A stretch of DNA of 64,000 nt from Halomonas almeriensis (GCF_030409235.1 NZ_JAUFPO010000010.1:19723-83722), one strand, 5' to 3'; positions 46,824 to 57,191 are shown, numbered from the stretch's first letter. Translations and numbers: made by a program. The notes: generated from the sequence alone by a model not told the origin.

Positions 46824-48302
46824 TCAATGGCCGCGGTAGACGCCAAAGTGGGTCAGCCCCTGGTCGTGAAGGTGCAATGCCTGCATGCGACTCATGACCC
46901 CCTGGTCGCAGAACAATAGATAGTGACGGTCATTGCTGAGCGAGGCGGCGCGCTCCTGCAGCTCGTAGAAAGGAATCGGCAGGAGTGGTGCCTGTTGCAG
47001 CGTCAAGGGGGCATCCTCTCGCTCGTGGGGGGCGCGGATATCGATGACACAGGCGTTCTCGACCTCGTCGAGCGCCGACTCGGAGTCGATGATCATCAGT
47101 GCTGCGTCGCTGAGCTGACCCCGTTCTGTGGCCAGCTCGTCACTGCGCGTGATGGAGGCGTCCTCGATGGCCGCATCCAGCACTCGGAAGTCGAACGCCT
47201 GTTCGGCCTGTTCGATCTTGCTCGCCTGGGCCTTGACGTCCGGACGACGGGAAATGACACCGCAATATTCGGGCATGGACTCGGCGTGATGGGCCGTGCC
47301 GATCTGCCTGGCCTGATCGACGATGGTTTGCTTGTCGTCGGTCAGCAGGGGGCGCAGTATCGGCAGCGAGCTTGCCGCATCCATGAGGCCGAGGTTGTTG
47401 AGCGTCTGGCTGGCGACCTGGGCGATGGCATCTCCGGTCACCAATGCCGGAATGGCATGGCGCTCGGCAATGCGACTGGCGGCGCGAACCATCATGCGCT
47501 TGAGCACGACACCCATCAGGCCATCGGGGATGGTGCGCAGGATTTCACCCATCACCGCATCAAAGGGTACCGACATGAAGTTGACGCGATGGGAGGCACT
47601 GTATTGCTGCCATAGTTGCCCGGTGACGTCTCGCACCCCGGCTTCATGGGCCGGCCCTCCTAGGTTGAAGAAGATATAGTGCGATTTGATACCACGGCGC
47701 ATCATTCGCCAGGCTGCGACCGGAGAGTCGAAACCACCGGACATCAAGGTCAAGACCTGGCCCGGAATGCCCATCGGGAAACCGCCCATGCCATCCCACT
47801 TGGCACGAATCAGCAGCAGGCGATCGTCGGTGATCTCGACCGGTACGCTGACCTCCGGATGCTTGAGGTCGACCCGGGCATCCTCGGCAGATTGAAGCAG
47901 GCGTCCACCGACGTATCGTTCGAGATCCATGGAAGTGAAGTCATGTCGACCACGTCGCTTGGCCTTGATACGAAATGTTCGCCCCTCGATGAGCGGCGCC
48001 CAGATTGGCACCACCCGGTCGGCGATGGTGGTCATGTCGCTGGCCGTGACCTCATCGGCCAGCAGTACCTGGTCGATGCCGGTGATTCGGCTCAGGGCGC
48101 CTTCGATCTCTTTCACTCGTTCGTCGCTGAGGTTGCCGGAAAGCTTGACTTGAATGGCGTCCCAGCGCCGACGTACCCGAACCTTGCCATCAAGCGGGCG
48201 CAGTGTGTTGCGTATATTGGAGCTCAGGCAGCGCGTCATTTGCTGTCGCACCGAGCGTGATTTGATGGTGATCTCGGGGTAGATCTTGATCAGGTAGGTC
48301 AT
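46824..48302 (-). CDS. thiI: tRNA 4-thiouridine sulfurtransferase ThiI
   Basis: A 492-residue enzyme that forms 4-thiouridine at tRNA position 8 and provides sulfur for thiazole synthesis. It has an N-terminal ferredoxin-like/THUMP region (about 1-165), a PP-loop SGGFDSPVAAW near 185, and a C-terminal rhodanese domain with the persulfide Cys in LLFCDQGVMSRMQ near residue 468. All functional parts of the long enteric type are present. Confidence 0.96.
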   Translation of the reverse strand: MTYLIKIYPEITIKSRSVRQQMTRCLSSNIRNTLRPLDGKVRVRRRWDAIQVKLSGNLSDERVKEIEGALSRITGIDQVLLADEVTASDMTTIADRVVPIWAPLIEGRTFRIKAKRRGRHDFTSMDLERYVGGRLLQSAEDARVDLKHPEVSVPVEITDDRLLLIRAKWDGMGGFPMGIPGQVLTLMSGGFDSPVAAWRMMRRGIKSHYIFFNLGGPAHEAGVRDVTGQLWQQYSASHRVNFMSVPFDAVMGEILRTIPDGLMGVVLKRMMVRAASRIAERHAIPALVTGDAIAQVASQTLNNLGLMDAASSLPILRPLLTDDKQTIVDQARQIGTAHHAESMPEYCGVISRRPDVKAQASKIEQAEQAFDFRVLDAAIEDASITRSDELATERGQLSDAALMIIDSESALDEVENACVIDIRAPHEREDAPLTLQQAPLLPIPFYELQERAASLSNDRHYLLFCDQGVMSRMQALHLHDQGLTHFGVYRGH

Positions 48303-48462
48303 ACGGCACGGCGAATACGAAGTTAATCCGCCATTCTATCAGTGAGGGCTCTGAAGCACAGGCCCCCGCAGCCGCCAGCCCCCAAACGTTGTGTGGTCGG
48401 GGGCTTTACATGGCCGGCTCCAGCCCTCAATCGCCCTGCGCTGAATGGGGTCGGGGAGGTGC

Positions 48463-48744
48463 TCAGTACATCGCCTGATCCTCGTTCACGACCTCCTTGA
48501 GGAGTTCCAGAAAGAGCTTGTCGGCTTCCGAGTGTTCTTCGGGGTCTTCCGGTATGTGAACGCTGGTGGTATCCGATATCTGGTTGGCGATTCGCACCAT
48601 GGCGTCGTTCGAGTCTCCCCGGGAAAGCTCTTGCCTGGCGACCTCCAGGGATTGTCCCAGTATATGGGGGTCCTGCAACAGCTTTTTAATGAACTCGCGC
48701 AACTCATTGATAATGCGGGTTTTCTGAATCTCCGATGAGGACAT
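48463..48744 (-). CDS. Small conserved hypothetical protein
   Basis: A 93-residue acidic, mostly helical soluble protein (ELREFIKKLLQDPHILGQSLEVARQEL, then VHIPEDPEEHSEADKLFLELLKEVV). AGGAG stands before ATG 48744 and codon use fits the genome, so it is likely real. I do not recognise the family. It stands alone upstream of thiI. The 160 bases between contain only a possible GCCCCC/GGGGGC hairpin. Confidence 0.7.
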   Translation of the reverse strand: MSSSEIQKTRIINELREFIKKLLQDPHILGQSLEVARQELSRGDSNDAMVRIANQISDTTSVHIPEDPEEHSEADKLFLELLKEVVNEDQAMY

Positions 48745-49030
48745 GATGATTCTCCTTGTACGGATGGTTGCAGAGGTCTTCCACCATACCATGATTGCCC
48801 GTTCGACAAAGGGTGTGGTGGGCCTCCCGGGCCGGTTGGAAACGCTGAGTGACTGATCTCAAGTTTTCGTGTCGTATCGCTGTATTGCTGTTTAGATCAT
48901 TGACACGGATGCCCCCCGTGGCAGGGCGACGCCTCGTTGCTTTCTACTGAATCTGAAAAGCAGACAATGACCTCGGCCCATCACGAGGAGGAAGAAGCGT
49001 GCCTTACGTCGACGTGCGGCTGGATCACGC

Positions 49031-50194
49031 TCATGCCTTGCCGGGGCCTTGCCAGATCCTCAAACGCCCCAGCCAGGTGAGGGCGCTGGCCGCATCGCGC
49101 AACTCGTGGGCGGCGTCGTCCAGATTCCTGTCGTCGGGCAGGCCATCTATATAGATGGATACATCGATGTGTTCATCGATGTAATGCAGGTTCAGGGCAA
49201 GCCGTTCCTTCCAGAGTGGCAGGTCATGCCAGACGTCATCGAGCAGCTGCTCGACATCCTCGCGCAGGGGGAGGGCTGGCCTGAGGCTGTGCTCGGTCTC
49301 ACCGGCATCGTCATGGGGGTCGATATGAAAGGTCACGTCGAAAAGGTCAGGGTGCGCATCGCGCAGCTGGCGACTCACGGCATTGCCTATTTCATGGGCT
49401 TCGGAGACGGTGACCCGGGGTGCCACGACAATATGCAGGTCGAGGAGTACTTCGCCGCCAATGCGGCGAGTGCGCAGGTCATGTATTCCCTGGACGCCGG
49501 GCACCGTCATGGCCGTTTGGTAGAGGGTCATCTGCTGTGCCCTGGGCAATGCCGTATCGACCAGTTCTTGGCCGGACTCCCAAAGCAAGCGCCCACCGAC
49601 CTGGCCCACCATGATACCCACGACGATCGCCGCCGCGGCATCCACCCAGCCATATCCGAACTGAGACGCCAGCAGCCCGATCAGGACAACGAGGGTGGAC
49701 AGGGCATCGGATCGTGAGTGCCAGGCGTTGGCTTCAAGGAGTCGCGAGTTGACGCGTCTCGCCACCGTCAGGGTGTAACGGAAGATCCACTCCTTGGCGA
49801 GTAGGGCGACGGTTGCCACGCAGATCGCCCAAAGGCCGGGGGCGCTGGCGATCTCGCCATCCAGCAAGCGCGACAGGCTCGACCAGGCAATGCCGCCGGC
49901 AATGAAGATCAGCATGCTCCCTAGCCACAGGGTCGCCAGGGTCTCGATACGGCCATGCCCATAGGGGTGGTCGCTGTCAGGCGCCTGGCGACCAAAGTGT
50001 GTGGCGGCCATCACGAAAATATCGGTGACAATATCCGAGAAGGAATGGATACCGTCGGCGATCAGGGCGGCCGAGCCCACCAGCCAACCGGCCACCACCT
50101 TGGCCAGGCCCACGATTAGGTCGATGATGGCCCCGATCAGGGTGACTCGGTTGGCCTGACTGGCCTGTGCGGATCGAGTCTGGCTCTGGCTCAT
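49031..50194 (-). CDS. Cation diffusion facilitator (CDF) metal transporter
   Basis: A 387-residue divalent-metal/proton antiporter with about six helices. The metal sites are visible in DGIHSFSDIVTD (about residues 45-56) and HSRSDALS (about 158-165). The cytoplasmic domain after residue 210 carries the family His/Asp ligands (VSEAHEIGNAV, DVTFHIDPHDD). The C-terminal extension beyond the usual 300 residues (about 90 residues) is unusual and Asp/His containing. FieF/ZitB-like export of zinc or iron is likely. It is last of a rdgC-acyltransferase-cdf run. Confidence 0.9.
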   Translation of the reverse strand: MSQSQTRSAQASQANRVTLIGAIIDLIVGLAKVVAGWLVGSAALIADGIHSFSDIVTDIFVMAATHFGRQAPDSDHPYGHGRIETLATLWLGSMLIFIAGGIAWSSLSRLLDGEIASAPGLWAICVATVALLAKEWIFRYTLTVARRVNSRLLEANAWHSRSDALSTLVVLIGLLASQFGYGWVDAAAAIVVGIMVGQVGGRLLWESGQELVDTALPRAQQMTLYQTAMTVPGVQGIHDLRTRRIGGEVLLDLHIVVAPRVTVSEAHEIGNAVSRQLRDAHPDLFDVTFHIDPHDDAGETEHSLRPALPLREDVEQLLDDVWHDLPLWKERLALNLHYIDEHIDVSIYIDGLPDDRNLDDAAHELRDAASALTWLGRLRIWQGPGKA

Positions 50195-50201
50195 CCGGGC
50201 A

Positions 50202-51365
50202 TTACCCCCTGGCGGCGCGATTTTTCACCGGATTGGCGTATTGTCTCAGCCACCAGTCCTGTAGCTCCTCGGGCACCTCGGCGAGTCGACTCTGGAAGCG
50301 CGCTCGATCAGCGTCCGTCACCTCGCTGAGATCGACCAGCTCGGGAGACTCCCCGAGGGCCTCGAGTGCCAGATGGTGGCTGGGAAAGAGGTGATAGCCG
50401 GCGATGACCTGGCGGTCGATTTCCTCTGCCACGGCCTCGGGAGTCTCAAATTCTGCCCCGAGCGGGGTGCCGAAGCGCAGATGAACCCGTCCCTTCTGTC
50501 CGGTGATGCCGGACACGATGGAGTGAATATCCTCGAACTCACTCTTGGCATAATTTCCACTTTCATTGACGGCATGCAGCTCACGTGCCTTCTGCACATC
50601 GCAGGGGTCATATTCGTAACTGATCGACACGGGCACCAGGCGGAGTTCGGCAATGGCTTCGCCGGTGCCGGCCCGGCGTTCGGCGCCGCGCCTGGCCATG
50701 GTCAGCATCTTGATGATGGCCGGGTCGGTGCGATCGATACCATTCTTGGCACGACCTTCGCGCTGGGCCATCCAGATTGAATGATTGTCCTGGGTGATCG
50801 AATGCCGGATGTAGGCCGACAGCTTCTGATAGGCGGCCAGCATGGCGCGCTTGCCGCGAGCACTGCGCGGCACGATGAAGCTCTTGTTGAGGCGCATCAG
50901 GTCATTAACGTAGGGCTTTTGCAGCAGGTTGTCGCCGATGGCGATGCGCACGGTGTCGCGTTTTGCCAGGTAAAGCGCGTAATTTACGAAGGCCGGATCC
51001 AGCGAGATGTCGCGGTGATTGCCGATGAACAGGTAGGCCGTGTTCGGCTGCAGCTTGTCGAGGCCATCGGCTCGGAAGTCTGTGGTCGAGTTGCGAATCA
51101 TGCGCAGCATGTAGCCAGCGATGCGGTCCTGGAACGTCTTGACGTCGCTGACACCGCGCACTTCCCGGCGAACCGCGAAACTGGCGATGGCGCGTGACAG
51201 TCGAGGCATGTAGAGGGCGAGGCGGGGCAGCCGGAAACGAGTCAGGGCATCCAGCAGTTCGGGGTCCTTGGCCAGGCGGGCCAGTACATCGGCCACTTCC
51301 TCATCCTGATAGGGACGAATCTCGGCCCATGGGTCCTGTGCACTTGTCGCTTCGCTGTTGTTCAT
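50202..51365 (-). CDS. 1-acyl-sn-glycerol-3-phosphate acyltransferase family protein
   Basis: A 387-residue PlsC-superfamily acyltransferase with the catalytic box NHRDISLDP (the HX4D motif) near residue 120 and a conserved Ser/Arg stretch (SFIVPRSARGK) near 165. It is longer than PlsC, with an N-terminal helical region and a C-terminal tail of about 100 residues. It may acylate glycerophospholipids or another lipid. The start ATG lacks a strong Shine-Dalgarno and lies 25 bases behind rdgC, so it may be translationally coupled. Confidence 0.83.
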   Translation of the reverse strand: MNNSEATSAQDPWAEIRPYQDEEVADVLARLAKDPELLDALTRFRLPRLALYMPRLSRAIASFAVRREVRGVSDVKTFQDRIAGYMLRMIRNSTTDFRADGLDKLQPNTAYLFIGNHRDISLDPAFVNYALYLAKRDTVRIAIGDNLLQKPYVNDLMRLNKSFIVPRSARGKRAMLAAYQKLSAYIRHSITQDNHSIWMAQREGRAKNGIDRTDPAIIKMLTMARRGAERRAGTGEAIAELRLVPVSISYEYDPCDVQKARELHAVNESGNYAKSEFEDIHSIVSGITGQKGRVHLRFGTPLGAEFETPEAVAEEIDRQVIAGYHLFPSHHLALEALGESPELVDLSEVTDADRARFQSRLAEVPEELQDWWLRQYANPVKNRAARG

Positions 51366-51390
51366 TCGTGGCGGCCGTGGTCGTTGTCGA

Positions 51391-52323
51391 TCATGCAGTA
51401 GAGGTGTCGCTGGTCGTCGTGGATTCACCACCCAGCCAAGCTATCAGGCGCTCGATGCCCTCGGCGAGGGCTTTGGTCATCAACAGAAAATCGGTTTCCA
51501 GACGAACCAGGCTGTCGTCTCCATCCTCGGTCTGGGCCGCTTCGTCGATCAGGGCATCATCAAAACTCAGGCTCTTGATCGCCAGGTCGTCATGCAGCAC
51601 GAAGGTCAACTGGCCCTCGATGCCCAGCGCCAACTTGCTGGCCTGGCGGTCTCCCTCCAGCAGTTGCTGGATCTCTGCGCTTTCGAGGTCGACCTGGCGA
51701 GCGCGCAGTACACCATCGTCGCCCTTGGCCTTGAGTTCCACCTGGTCGCCGAGCTGCATGTCGGCTGGACGGGAGGCGGCATCGCCCAGCCAGGTGGTCA
51801 TGGCGCGCATGGGGAGTGTCTGGGTCGCCAGGGGCGTGACCTTTAGGCTGCCCAGGGTCTCCCTAAGCAGGTCAAGAACCTCTTCGGCGCGCTTGCGGCT
51901 GCTGGTGTTGATGCCGATCAAGCGGTTGCGACTGTCCCACCAGAGGTCGACCTTCTGGCTACGCACGAAGGCCCGCGGCAGCAGCTCTTCATAGATCTGT
52001 TCCTTCAGGGCCAGTTTCTCCTGGCGTCTGAGCTTGCGGCCCTCGGCGGCCTCCTGGTGCTCGACGCGCTCTTCCAGCTCTTCCTTGACCACCGCCGCGG
52101 GTAGAATGCGTTCCTGGCTGAGCGCTGTCATCAGTCTGTGCCCCTGCAGTTCGTGCAGATACTGAGGGCCCGAGCGGCCGGCAGGCGTCGTCCAGCCCAG
52201 GCGCCGGGCTTCGGCGCCATCAAGCGGGCGGAAGGCCTGCGCTTCCAGGGCCGCTTCCAGATCTGTAGCCGGGATCTCCGGTGCGTCATGGAGTCGATAG
52301 AGGTGCAAGTGCTTGAACCACAT
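51391..52323 (-). CDS. rdgC: Recombination-associated protein RdgC
   Basis: A 310-residue DNA-binding protein that forms a ring dimer around double-stranded DNA and limits RecA access. It starts MWFKHLHLYRL and contains LPAAVVKEELEERV and LPMRAMTTWL, family hallmarks, with full length. First gene of a probable three-gene run with the acyltransferase and the CDF transporter. Confidence 0.95.
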   Translation of the reverse strand: MWFKHLHLYRLHDAPEIPATDLEAALEAQAFRPLDGAEARRLGWTTPAGRSGPQYLHELQGHRLMTALSQERILPAAVVKEELEERVEHQEAAEGRKLRRQEKLALKEQIYEELLPRAFVRSQKVDLWWDSRNRLIGINTSSRKRAEEVLDLLRETLGSLKVTPLATQTLPMRAMTTWLGDAASRPADMQLGDQVELKAKGDDGVLRARQVDLESAEIQQLLEGDRQASKLALGIEGQLTFVLHDDLAIKSLSFDDALIDEAAQTEDGDDSLVRLETDFLLMTKALAEGIERLIAWLGGESTTTSDTSTA

Positions 52324-52404
52324 GGAAGCTTTCCTGCATGTAAAGGGCGGTTATTATGTCGAAAGCTGAGCGCGGGTGCCACCAGCGACATGCCTTGCCG
52401 GCTG

Positions 52405-52420
52405 TCAAACAACTGTTTGA
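52405..52420. promoter_or_regulatory. 16-bp palindrome between rdgC and the thioesterase gene
   Basis: TCAAACA-AC-TGTTTGA has perfect 7-base arms. It lies in the 222-base divergent intergenic region about 80 bases upstream of rdgC and could be an operator; it does not match the LexA consensus. Confidence 0.3.
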
Positions 52421-52545
52421 TCATGTCCGTGCCGCATGGATAGAATGCCGATGGCACTGGGCTGGCGGCCCGACCCTTGCACACATGGCGGCTGTGGCAA
52501 TGCCTGGTCCCGTTGCCACCCGCTCATCCACTAGAAGGTGTTCAC

Positions 52546-52965
52546 ATGGCTTCGCAGCAGTCGATCATTACGTTACGCGTGCGCGGATATCATCTCGATG
52601 GTTATGGCCACGTCAATAACGCTCGCTACCTGGAGTTCCTCGAAGAGGGGCGGTGGGCCTATTTCGACGAGCATGCCGAGCTGGCGGGGATACTGCACGG
52701 CGGTAGCGTGGCCTTTGTGGCCGTCAACCTGAACATCGACTATCGGCGTGCCGCAGTCGCGGGAGAGGACCTCAGGGTGATCACCGCTCTGGCCGATGTC
52801 GGTACACGCAGTGCGCGGATGCATCAGGAAGTGCGTCGCGTCCGGGATGACAAGCTGGTGTCCAGCGCCGACCTTACCTTCGTGCTGCTGGACACCCGAC
52901 ATGACAAGGCCGTGCCCATCGAAGGCGAGTTGCGCGATGTCATGGAGCGGCTGGTCGTTGAATAG
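52546..52965 (+). CDS. Acyl-CoA thioesterase, 4HBT/YbgC-like family
   Basis: A 139-residue hot-dog-fold thioesterase with GYGHVNNARYLEFLEEGRW near residue 20 (the Asp-like catalytic position is Tyr/Gly-His-Val-Asn-Asn here) and the central HGGSVAFVAVNLNIDYRR. It hydrolyses an acyl-CoA of unknown chain. ATG 52546 is preceded by AGAAGG. It stands alone between rdgC and gyrA. Confidence 0.85.
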   Translation: MASQQSIITLRVRGYHLDGYGHVNNARYLEFLEEGRWAYFDEHAELAGILHGGSVAFVAVNLNIDYRRAAVAGEDLRVITALADVGTRSARMHQEVRRVRDDKLVSSADLTFVLLDTRHDKAVPIEGELRDVMERLVVE

Positions 52966-53009
52966 TCCGGCTTTGATCGCAGGTCGCTGCTTTGCTTCGC
53001 TCGGGATGG

Positions 53010-53015
53010 TATAAT
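53010..53015 (+). promoter_or_regulatory. Probable -10 element upstream of gyrA
   Basis: A perfect TATAAT lies 192 bases upstream of the gyrA ATG. The -35 at 17-base spacing (CTGCTT, 52987-52992) is weak. A weak -35 with a consensus -10 occurs at supercoiling-sensitive gyr promoters, which would fit. The long leader to gyrA holds no gene. Confidence 0.45.
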
Positions 53016-53206
53016 CCTCCGCTGATTTGACGCGCCAGGGAGTTGCCATGGGCTCGACGGGCGAACAAGGCGAATCTGGGCGGCCTGGATCACTCAGGTC
53101 GGCTCCGTCGTTTTGCTCTTGAGTCTGTTGTCGTCGATGGTGGTGGCCCTGATTTCACGGTCTCGTGACGCGCTTACCTGTTGTAGTGCAAAGGATTCGA
53201 CGACCC

Positions 53207-55942
53207 ATGGGTGACATCGCCAGAGAGATTCTGCCAGTCAATATCGAGGACGAGCTCAAGCAGTCGTACCTCGATTACGCGATGAGCGTGATCATCGGCC
53301 GTGCATTGCCCGACGTGCGCGATGGCCTCAAGCCCGTGCATCGGCGTGTGCTCTATGCCATGCACGAGCTGGGCAATGACTGGAACAAGGCTTACAAGAA
53401 ATCGGCACGTGTCGTCGGTGACGTGATTGGTAAATATCACCCCCATGGCGACAGTGCGGTTTACGACACCATCGTCCGCATGGCACAGGACTTTTCCATG
53501 CGCCATGTGCTGGTCGACGGCCAGGGCAACTTTGGTTCCATCGATGGCGATAATGCCGCGGCCATGCGTTACACCGAAGTGCGCATGGCGCGCCTGGCCC
53601 ACGAGCTGCTGGCCGACCTGGAAAAGGACACGGTCGACTGGGTCGACAACTACGATGGCACTGAGCGCATTCCGGAAGTCCTGCCGACCCGGCTTCCCAA
53701 CCTGTTGATCAATGGTTCCTCGGGTATTGCGGTGGGCATGGCGACCAATATTCCGCCGCATAACATGGTGGAGGTGGTAAACGGCTGTCTCGCCCTGATC
53801 GATGACTACACCCTGAGCGTTGACGATCTCATTGATTACATCCCCGGGCCGGATTTCCCCACCGGAGGCATCATCAATGGCCGTGCCGGCATTTTGGATG
53901 CCTACCGCACCGGCCGCGGGCGCATCTATGTGCGGGCTCGCCACACTATCGAGCACGACGACAAGACCGGCCGCGATCATATCATCATCACCGAGCTGCC
54001 CTACCAGGTGAACAAGGCGCGGCTGATCGAGAAGATCGCCGAACTGGTCAAGGACAAGCGTGTCGAGGGCATTGCCGAGCTGCGCGATGAGTCCGACAAA
54101 GAAGGTCTGCGCGTTGTCATCGAGGTCAAGCGGGGCGAATCCGGCGAGGTCGTGGTCAACAACCTCTTTGCCCAGACCCAGTTGCAGAATGTGTTCGGCA
54201 TCAACATGGTGGCGCTGGAAGGGGGAGAGCCACGCACCCTCAACTTGAAGGAGGCGCTGGAAGCCTTTATCAGGCACCGTCGGGAGGTCGTGACCCGTCG
54301 TACCCTCTACGAGCTGCGCAAGGCGCGGGAGCGTGGCCACATTCTGGAAGGCCTGACGGTGGCCATTTCCAACATCGATGAAGTCATCGAATTGATCAAG
54401 GCCTCGCCTTCGGCGAACGAAGCCAAGGAAAAGCTGCTTGAGCGCGACTGGGCGCCGGGCCAGGTGACCGACATGCTGGAACGTGCCGGTGCCCACTCCT
54501 GCAAGCCGGAGGACCTCGAGGACGGTTTCGGCCTCGATGAGGCGAGCAGCCGCTATCGCTTGTCGCCGGGTCAGGCGCAGGCCATTCTCGAGCTGCGACT
54601 GCACCGCCTGACCGGCCTGGAAACCGAGAAGCTGCTCGACGAATACCTGAACATCCTTCAGAAGATTGCCGAGTTGACCGAGATTCTGGCCTCCGCGGAC
54701 CGCCTGCTGGAGGTGATTCGCGAGGAGCTGTTGGCCGTTCGCGATCAGTTCGGTGAGCAGCGTCGTACCGAGATTCAGGCTAGCCACCTCGACCTCTCGA
54801 TGGAAGACCTAATCGCCGAGGAAGACATGGTGGTGACGGTGTCCCGCTCGGGATACGCCAAGACCCAGCCGCTCTCCGACTATCAGTCCCAGCGCCGAGG
54901 CGGTCGCGGCAAGTCGGCGACCTCCATGAAGGATGAGGATGTCATCGAGCACCTGCTGGTGGCCTCGACTCACGATACCATTCTGCTGTTCTCCAACCGC
55001 GGCAAGGTCTACTGGCTCAAGGTCTACGAGATGCCGGTGGCGAGTCGCGGGTCGCGCGGCAAGCCGTTGGTCAACCTCCTGCCGCTGGCGGAGGATGAGG
55101 CCATCAATGCAATCCTGCCGGTGCATGAGTATGACCCGGAGTGCTACATCCTGTTTGCCACGGCCAAGGGCACCGTCAAGCGTACCAGTCTGGAACAGTT
55201 TTCGCGTCCGCGCAGCGTCGGGCTGATTGCCATTGATCTGGAAGAAGGCGACCGACTGGTTGGCGCGGCCATTACCAGTGGTAACGACCATGCCATGCTG
55301 TTGTCATCCAATGGCAAGGCGATTCGTTTCAACGAAACGGACGTGCGGGCCATGGGGCGCACGGCCCGAGGCGTGCGCGGCATGCGGCTGCTGGATGGGG
55401 CCGAAGTGATCAGCCTGATCATTCCGCGCAGCCAGCTCATCGATGCCGAGGAAGAAGTCGGTGAGGCGACGACTGCGGAGCCACAGGATGATGGTCAGAT
55501 CTATATTCTGACGGCGTCCGAGAATGGCTATGGCAAGCGCACGCGCCTGGAAGAGTTTCCGCTGCGCGGCCGGGGTGGACAGGGGGTCATCGCCATGCAG
55601 ACCAGCTCGCGAAATGGTCCTCTGGTGGCAGCAATGCAGGTATACGCATCGGATGAAATGATGCTGATCACCGATCGCGGCACCTTGGTGCGCACACGGG
55701 TCGGCGAGGTGTCGATTTCCTCTCGGAATACTCAGGGAGTGATGCTCATTCGCCTTGGCGAGAGTGAGTCACTGGTCAAGACGGTGCGAGTGGATGAGCC
55801 CGAAGAGCCCCTGGTGGCGGAAGAGGAGTCGTCGCTTGCGGGTGATTCACCGGTCGGTGAGGCCGGTGTTGGCGACAAAGCAGACGGTGGCGGCTCGCCA
55901 GCGTCGGATGGCGACCAGCCCGAGACCCCGGATGACCTGTAA
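53207..55942 (+). CDS. gyrA: DNA gyrase subunit A
   Basis: A 911-residue type II topoisomerase subunit. With ATG 53207 the numbering equals E. coli: catalytic Tyr-122 (AAMRYTE), and the quinolone region GDSAVYD has Ser-83 and Asp-87, the usual susceptible residues. The GyrA box is present (QRRGGRGKS, near 568) before the C-terminal beta-pinwheel, which ends in a Gly/Asp/Glu-rich acidic tail of about 45 residues. First gene of gyrA-serC-pheA-tyrA/aroA-cmk-rpsA. Confidence 0.98.
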   Translation: MGDIAREILPVNIEDELKQSYLDYAMSVIIGRALPDVRDGLKPVHRRVLYAMHELGNDWNKAYKKSARVVGDVIGKYHPHGDSAVYDTIVRMAQDFSMRHVLVDGQGNFGSIDGDNAAAMRYTEVRMARLAHELLADLEKDTVDWVDNYDGTERIPEVLPTRLPNLLINGSSGIAVGMATNIPPHNMVEVVNGCLALIDDYTLSVDDLIDYIPGPDFPTGGIINGRAGILDAYRTGRGRIYVRARHTIEHDDKTGRDHIIITELPYQVNKARLIEKIAELVKDKRVEGIAELRDESDKEGLRVVIEVKRGESGEVVVNNLFAQTQLQNVFGINMVALEGGEPRTLNLKEALEAFIRHRREVVTRRTLYELRKARERGHILEGLTVAISNIDEVIELIKASPSANEAKEKLLERDWAPGQVTDMLERAGAHSCKPEDLEDGFGLDEASSRYRLSPGQAQAILELRLHRLTGLETEKLLDEYLNILQKIAELTEILASADRLLEVIREELLAVRDQFGEQRRTEIQASHLDLSMEDLIAEEDMVVTVSRSGYAKTQPLSDYQSQRRGGRGKSATSMKDEDVIEHLLVASTHDTILLFSNRGKVYWLKVYEMPVASRGSRGKPLVNLLPLAEDEAINAILPVHEYDPECYILFATAKGTVKRTSLEQFSRPRSVGLIAIDLEEGDRLVGAAITSGNDHAMLLSSNGKAIRFNETDVRAMGRTARGVRGMRLLDGAEVISLIIPRSQLIDAEEEVGEATTAEPQDDGQIYILTASENGYGKRTRLEEFPLRGRGGQGVIAMQTSSRNGPLVAAMQVYASDEMMLITDRGTLVRTRVGEVSISSRNTQGVMLIRLGESESLVKTVRVDEPEEPLVAEEESSLAGDSPVGEAGVGDKADGGGSPASDGDQPETPDDL

Positions 55943-55965
55943 CGCGGCAAGGATACCTTGAGTCG

Positions 55966-57084
55966 ATGACACGCCATCACAATTTCTGCGCTGGCCCGGC
56001 TGCCATGCCGGCGCCGGTATTGGAGCGGGCCCGGCAGGAGATGCTGGACTACCAGGGACGGGGCCTCTCGGTCATGGAGATGAGCCATCGCTCCAGTGAC
56101 TACATGGCGATTGCCGAGCAGGCCGAGCACGACCTGCGCGACCTGTTGTCCATTCCCGACAATTATCGCGTGCTCTTCACCCAGGGCGGTGCAACCCAGC
56201 AGTTCGCCGCCTTGCCGTATAACCTGCTGGGGCAGGGCGGCACGGCCAACTTCGTGCACACCGGTATCTGGGGCAGCAAGGCCATCAAGGAGGCCGAGCA
56301 TCTCTTCGGCCGCGCCGCAGTGGCAGCCAGCAGCCAGGCCAATGGTCACACTTCGGTACCTCGTGTCGATGATATCCGGTTGTCCACGGATGCGGCCTAT
56401 CTGCACTATACGGCCAACGAGACCATCGGAGGCCTCGAGTTCGACTACCTTCCCGGCAATGGGCGCGGCAACCTTTCACGGGCGGATGGGGAGGAAGTGC
56501 CCGTGGTCTGTGACATGTCGTCCTCGATCCTGTCGCGGCCAGTGGATGTATCTCGGTTCGGGATCATCTATGCCGGTGCGCAGAAGAATATCGGTCCCGC
56601 TGGCCTGGTCGTGGTGATAGTTCGTGAAGACCTGCTGGATCGAGCGCGGGCCGACATGCCCAGTCTGTTCAGCTACCGCGCCCTGGCCGAGGCGGGGTCG
56701 ATGGTCAATACGCCAGCGACCTATAGCTGGTATCTGGCGGGGCTGGTCTTCCAGTGGCTTCGCCACGATATCGGCGGGCTCGATGCCATGCAGCAGATCA
56801 ATGATAGCAAGGCCCGCAAGCTCTATGCGGCCATCGATAATAGTGACTTCTTTTCCAATCCGATTGCCGAGCTCAACCGGTCGCGCATGAATGTTCCCTT
56901 TGTCCTCGCCGATGCCCGGCTCGACGAGCGCTTCCTGGCGGAAAGCGCAGAGGCTGGACTGCTCAATCTCAAGGGGCATCGCAGTGTCGGCGGCATGCGG
57001 GCCAGCCTTTACAACGCGGTGCCGGAAGCGGCCGTGGATGCGCTGGTCGATTTCATGGCCGATTTCGAGCGGCGTAATGGCTGA
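55966..57084 (+). CDS. serC: Phosphoserine aminotransferase
   Basis: A 372-residue PLP enzyme of serine and pyridoxal phosphate synthesis. It has NFCAGPAAMP at the start, GGATQQFAALPYNLL near residue 77 and the PLP Lys in YAGAQKNIGPAG near 207. The ATG follows AAGGA, 24 bases after gyrA. Its stop is followed within 17 bases by the GGAGCTGTAAGC anchor and an 11-unit heptad array. Confidence 0.97.
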   Translation: MTRHHNFCAGPAAMPAPVLERARQEMLDYQGRGLSVMEMSHRSSDYMAIAEQAEHDLRDLLSIPDNYRVLFTQGGATQQFAALPYNLLGQGGTANFVHTGIWGSKAIKEAEHLFGRAAVAASSQANGHTSVPRVDDIRLSTDAAYLHYTANETIGGLEFDYLPGNGRGNLSRADGEEVPVVCDMSSSILSRPVDVSRFGIIYAGAQKNIGPAGLVVVIVREDLLDRARADMPSLFSYRALAEAGSMVNTPATYSWYLAGLVFQWLRHDIGGLDAMQQINDSKARKLYAAIDNSDFFSNPIAELNRSRMNVPFVLADARLDERFLAESAEAGLLNLKGHRSVGGMRASLYNAVPEAAVDALVDFMADFERRNG

Positions 57085-57101
57085 GCGGCTCGGCTACGCC
57101 G

Positions 57102-57191
57102 GGAGCTGTAAGCTGAGCTTCGAGCTTCGAGCTTCGAGCTTCGAGCTTCGAGGTACGAGATACGAGCTTCGAGGTACGAGATATGAGCGAC
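57102..57191 (+). repeat. GAGNNNC heptad array with GGAGCTGTAAGC anchor, behind serC
   Basis: The anchor (57102-57113) is followed by eleven 7-base units at 57115-57191: five GAGCTTC, then GAGGTAC, GAGATAC, GAGCTTC, GAGGTAC, GAGATAT, GAGCGAC. The period is exact and the form GAG-NNN-C holds for nearly all. It fills half of the 182-base gap between serC and pheA and has no open frame of its own. Confidence 0.92.

Noticed and set aside
52405..52420. LexA box near rdgC
   Set aside because: The palindrome TCAAACA-AC-TGTTTGA does not match CTGT-N8-ACAG.
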